Assembly (NCBI GenBank): GCA_002751075.1
Contig: NAOQ01000165.1
Location: 58,297-122,296 of the forward strand
Direction of reading: 5' to 3'
Length of the DNA: 64,000 bases
From: Ichthyophonus hoferi
Taxonomy: Eukaryota; Opisthokonta; Ichthyosporea; Ichthyophonida; Ichthyophonidae
The notes beneath the pieces were generated by a model. The model worked only from the letters and a program-made list of their open reading frames with translations, was not told the DNA's origin and made no database searches. Made by a program: the position numbers and the translations under genes. This document shows positions 60,136-64,000 of the stretch, in pieces. The number at the start of each line of letters is the position of its first letter. Position 1 is the stretch's first letter.

Positions 60136-62634
60136 TTACCCTGCTCTCTGGCTATCCAATAATTTCATTCTATCCCTTCTCCATGTTAGGGGGGCATGAC
60201 GTAGATCAAATATAGCGTTGCCATTGCTGGAAATACCACTGATTATAGTGATGATGTAATTATCTGTAGAGGGAAATAGTTATCATATACTATACCATAA
60301 TACACTACACTATACCATACTCTACTACGCTGTACTATACCATACTATACCTATTTTAATCTTACCTGTTTTAGGATGATTGGCTACACATATCTCTCGT
60401 AAGATAAGATTCTGTTTGCGCATTCGCTCAAAATGCTGTTGATTAAAGTAGGGTAAATTTGTATACTAATGGACTAACTGTATATTTTCTTAAGCATTTA
60501 TAAACAAAGGGACTATGTACATGTGTATTGGAAAGAAAAAGGTAGATTAAAAGAACTTTTAAAGAACTTCATGTAAACTAATTGAAATATAAAATTATTA
60601 CATTCAATTACACTTATTGTAAAGCTAGAATGCCAGTTATAAGAAAAGTAAACTTTAAATTTTACATTTCAGAATGTAATATTACTATTCAATAGACATA
60701 GTATCATGTGTATGTGTAGGCAACACTACTTGTAAATAATACGCATAGGTGATAATCATAAGATATGAGGTTAAAAGTTGAAATATACAGCAGTACATTC
60801 TAAAATACATGTTATTTAAACTGAAAATACATAGTAATAAATATTTAAATAGAGCACTAATTGTAAAATATAGTATGACGATTTAAATTCTAGTTTTAAA
60901 ATATAAAATATAATAGTAAAATTTGAAATATATACCTTCAATCCAGCCCTGGCATTCTCTGACGAATAGCTAGCCGCCATTGCATCTGCACGCCATACTA
61001 TACCTTGATGTATCATACATTCCAACATATTCCATACACCAATCATTGCACCGATTGCTGCTACTCTAGTAATCGATATAGGCAAACCCCATTTACCTGA
61101 TATAGAAGTAGCCAATCTAATATTCTCAGTATATTTTAAAAATTTAAAGTACAAAAATACTCTCCCTACCAATTGATATGAAAGAAATAGGTTTATAGGA
61201 TATGAAGCGAATATTAATAATGGGTCGTGGTTGGTTAAATGAACTAATTCCTGCGTGATTTGGAAGATAGTTTCATTGGTTGGTTGCATAATAAGCATTT
61301 TTAATTTTTCAATTAAATTTACATTTGGGTTTAGACTGGCTGGGCCATCTTTAAGAAGGAGACTTGATTTGACCTCTTTCTCGCTCTCTTTCTGTGTAGA
61401 ATATATAGCATAGTATAGGGTAAGATCTTATACGCTACTACCAGATCTATATGAGAATGTAATATCATAATGTAGATTTAACCATATCCACCCATAATCC
61501 AACCATCACTCACAATTGAAATACAATAAAATACTTTATATATATAAATATAGTCTATCAAAATAAAACCCACTATTAAACACAATAATAATTATAAATA
61601 TTTTATTTTATTTTATCGCTCACTGTTCAATGCATATCACACACTAACAGGAACAGTTGATTGATATGAGTAAACATCATATATATATTATATTAGAATT
61701 CAATATAACCCCCTCTTATAAACTTATAAACTAATTATAGCAATACATTAAACATTGACCATTATATATATTAAGATTTAAAATTCAAAAATTCAATATA
61801 AAAACTCACCAATGAAGATGGAGAAACATAAATAGTTGCCCCATTGGGAAACCAGTGATGTCCTTTTAAAGAAGAGGAATTTTCAAACCCCACTACTACT
61901 TTGATATTTTCATGGTATTTCAGACCTAAATCACTTGCAATTTCACGGGTTTGTTGCTGTAAGGGGTGTATAGGACAATCTATGATAAGGTATAGTAAGA
62001 TAGGGTATATTATTATTATTATTATTATTATATTCTATTATCTAATATTATATTACAGCATAATGTATTTGTATTATGCTATATAGTAAATAAAGGCTGT
62101 ACAGTTTTTATCCTACAATCTTCGCCTCCCATAGCCGTCTTTCACTCTGAACACAAGTGTGATAAATACTACATAGGCTGAGATTGACCATAATAACTAC
62201 ACCACAAGTATACAATAACTACATCATAACTATATAATAACTACAGTAGAGGGACATAATAACTACAATATAATGTTTTTAGTTACTAATAATACACAAG
62301 CTAAAATTATTAATAATAAATTAGCCATACACTACTGAAATCATGTATGTTAATTTCTCTCTCTCTCTATCTCCCTTTCCTCTTCACACACTACCTATAT
62401 CCACATCAACCCACCTTTCTCCTTACTAGTCATATATGCTACTGCATTGACACTTGCCCAAAATACACCTATGGCAATCACTATTCGGTTACATTTTCTT
62501 TCTAAAAACTCAAATGACTGAGTATATTTCATGTAGCTTGGTATATTGTGGATACTATGACCACCGAGTAATCTGGACCCTTGGGCTTCAGCTATTGGTC
62601 TAAGAGCTTCAATCGGATAACGTAACTGTCGCAT
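60136..62634 (-). CDS. TMEM177: TMEM177-like mitochondrial COX2-assembly factor
   Basis: Five exons, 62634-62427, 61979-61810, 61391-60936, 60435-60366 and 60263-60136, phases consistent, 343 aa (human TMEM177 is about 311). The N terminus is basic/amphipathic with a hydrophobic segment IVIAIGVFWASVNAVAY. HPLQQQTREIASDLGL and FPNGATIYVSPSSL match the family's PLPPQLQSLFQEVLQDIG and PAGAVVGIPASFL positions. Two further membrane segments lie around FLSYQLVGRVFLYF and AAIGAMIGVWNML. AASYSSENARAGLKHFERM and NLILRE match AACYSCGGxEFYEKL-like and NLALR. The end NAIFDLRHAPLTWRRDRM matches the RIKHLPYTTRRD tail. In humans the protein sits in the inner membrane with COX20 and newly made COX2. Assignment rests on this remembered alignment. 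Confidence 0.82.
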
Positions 62635-62639
62635 GATGG

Positions 62640-62815
62640 GTATTATGTTATATTAACGTAGAGAGGATTAGATTATATTATATTGTCTTATATTATATTG
62701 TATTATATTGTATTGTATTGTATTGTATCGTATTGTATTATATTGTATTGTATCGTATTGTATCGTATTGTATTATATTGTATTATACGATATTATGTTA
62801 TATTATTATTATATT
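62640..62815. repeat. (TATTG)n/(TATTA)n pentanucleotide array
   Basis: Near-perfect period-5 array directly upstream of the TMEM177 ATG (6 bases away), so it probably forms part of the 5' UTR or promoter. Confidence 0.9.
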
Positions 62816-63531
62816 ATTCATTATTCTAACTTCAAATATTGTATTTCTTTTGAAAATGTTTTTAGTGTTAGTGTTACGGTGTTATACATAAAAAGGAAGA
62901 TGTAAAAGCCGGTTAAAGTATTTGTATTTAAAGTTTAACAAGTATATGTGCATATATGTCTCTATGTATATATATGTACATGTTGTTATAATCTATAATA
63001 AAATAGTTGAGGTTAAAATAATGTTCGGCGAGGGATTGCTTTGGTTAGATTGATGTGTTTAATTGGCGCGAAATGCATCTTATTTTTATATTGAACCAAT
63101 AGTATTTCAATAGGTAACTCCCTCTGGGAATAAGTGATAATAAATCAAAAATAAAATTAATCTATCAAATGAAAATTTGAAATGATAAAGTAATAATTGA
63201 TTGGCTTAAATTAATAGAAATGATAGGTGGTAATAAAAATATTATTTAACATATTTATAAATTCAAAATCAAAATAAATATAGCTTAGAATATTATAATA
63301 ATTAATATATTTTATAATAATAAAGTTACTCTGGTTTATATATATAAATGTATGTATAGCTAATTCCAATGCTATCGGCACTTAAATTGTAGTTGCGATT
63401 ACTGAGCGATCAATATTAAAAATATTATATTATAGGTTTAAATTGTTTTAACAATTAATTTAAACTGATTATATTATGAGATTGATTATCATACTACATT
63501 ATACTATATCATATTATATTATATATTGAAA
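62816..63531. other. Intergenic DNA
   Basis: AT-rich TMEM177 upstream flank. No gene recognised. Confidence 0.5.
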
Positions 63532-63620
63532 CGGCATTATCTTAAGCCATTACCCTGATAATTGATAATAACGCATGTCAAATGGCAGATTATAGTGTAA
63601 ATAAACCTAGAAACCAATGA
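63532..63620 (+). repeat. Interspersed repeat R1, copy 4
   Basis: CTTAAGCCATTACCCTGATA, then ATAACGCATGTCA, then AGATTATAGTGTAAATAAAC, then CTAGAAACC, matching the R1 core in the same orientation as copies 1 and 2. Truncated after the core. Confidence 0.6.
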
Positions 63621-63926
63621 TAATAACAATAATGATAGGAGCATTCCTGTGACCTATACTCATTTAGAAGGAAAAAAAATACCGAATTAATGGGCTTTTT
63701 TACGTGCCCTTGTCCCAAATCATATGAACCGAAATGGCTTATTATATAGTTACAGGATCTCTACCATTGGCTGGTTCAAATTTGATAGATCATCTTGAAT
63801 TATTGTTTAACACCAATAGATTGCACTATCTATTGTTTCAGGCTAAATGTGCAGTAATTGCCAATACTAAATAATTATAACTATATAAAGAAATACTTGA
63901 ATTAATTAAATATTTCTGTTTTAACA

Positions 63927-63927
<1 letters not shown>

Positions 63928-64000
<73 letters not shown>
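63928..64000. repeat. (TAA)n microsatellite at window end
   Basis: Perfect TAA triplets running off the end of the window. Confidence 0.97.

Noticed and set aside
1-64000. CRISPR arrays, operons, bacterial promoters
   Set aside because: The direct repeats are contiguous microsatellites without spacers, and the genes have introns and eukaryotic signals.

Overview
This is AT-rich nuclear eukaryotic DNA with spliceosomal introns. The gene content points to an animal on an early branch (sponge-like or another non-bilaterian), but I cannot name the species. The main pointers are a MAX-network repressor with a Sin3-interaction helix (MXD-like), a complete FHA + tandem-BRCT MDC1, and TMEM177. A complete bifunctional histidine-biosynthesis gene (HIS7) and a fungal-style SCT1/GPT2-type glycerol-phosphate acyltransferase sit among them. 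Both would be unusual in a bilaterian. All multi-exon models below were built by hand from splice signals, and reading phase was checked at every junction.

Layout. 1-6.2 kb: mostly featureless DNA, a 532-base gap and a decayed copy of multicopy gene family A. 6.2-7.3 kb (+): MXD-like bHLH-zipper gene, 2 exons. 9.2-17.4 kb (-): HIS7, 14 exons, 537 aa. 19.0-20.5 kb: fold-back DNA element with arms of about 600 bases. 21.9-28.1 kb (-): MDC1, 12 exons, about 925 aa. About 29 kb: short Ty1/copia fossil. 30.8-31.5 kb (+): two-exon gene for a secreted eight-cysteine peptide, too split to show as a long ORF. 31.9 kb (-): tRNA-Pro(AGG). 33.4 kb (-): the best copy of family A. 35.2-38.5 kb (-): single C2H2 zinc-finger protein rich in Asn/Met/Ser, 4 exons, 795 aa. 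38.5-48.9 kb: gene-poor, with a 455-base gap and a cluster of family A and B copies at 44.5-48.8 kb. 48.9-50.6 kb (-): AlkB-like dioxygenase, 2 exons. 53.9-59.8 kb (+): acyltransferase, 12 exons, 579 aa. 60.1-62.6 kb (-): TMEM177, 5 exons, 343 aa, tail-to-tail with the acyltransferase. 62.6-64 kb: repeats.

The genes are unrelated housekeeping and regulatory genes, with no operon or shared pathway. Three features run across the window. First, introns and 3' flanks carry decayed tandem copies of exon-edge segments, in at least three genes; one copy looks like a usable poison exon in the zinc-finger gene. Second, the pentamer ATTGG/CCAAT is strikingly common, even inside coding exons. Third, period-5 and period-3 AT-rich microsatellites fill many introns. 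The most novel items are the eight-cysteine secreted peptide, the two ORFan families that share a 5' region, and the splice-edge micro-duplications.
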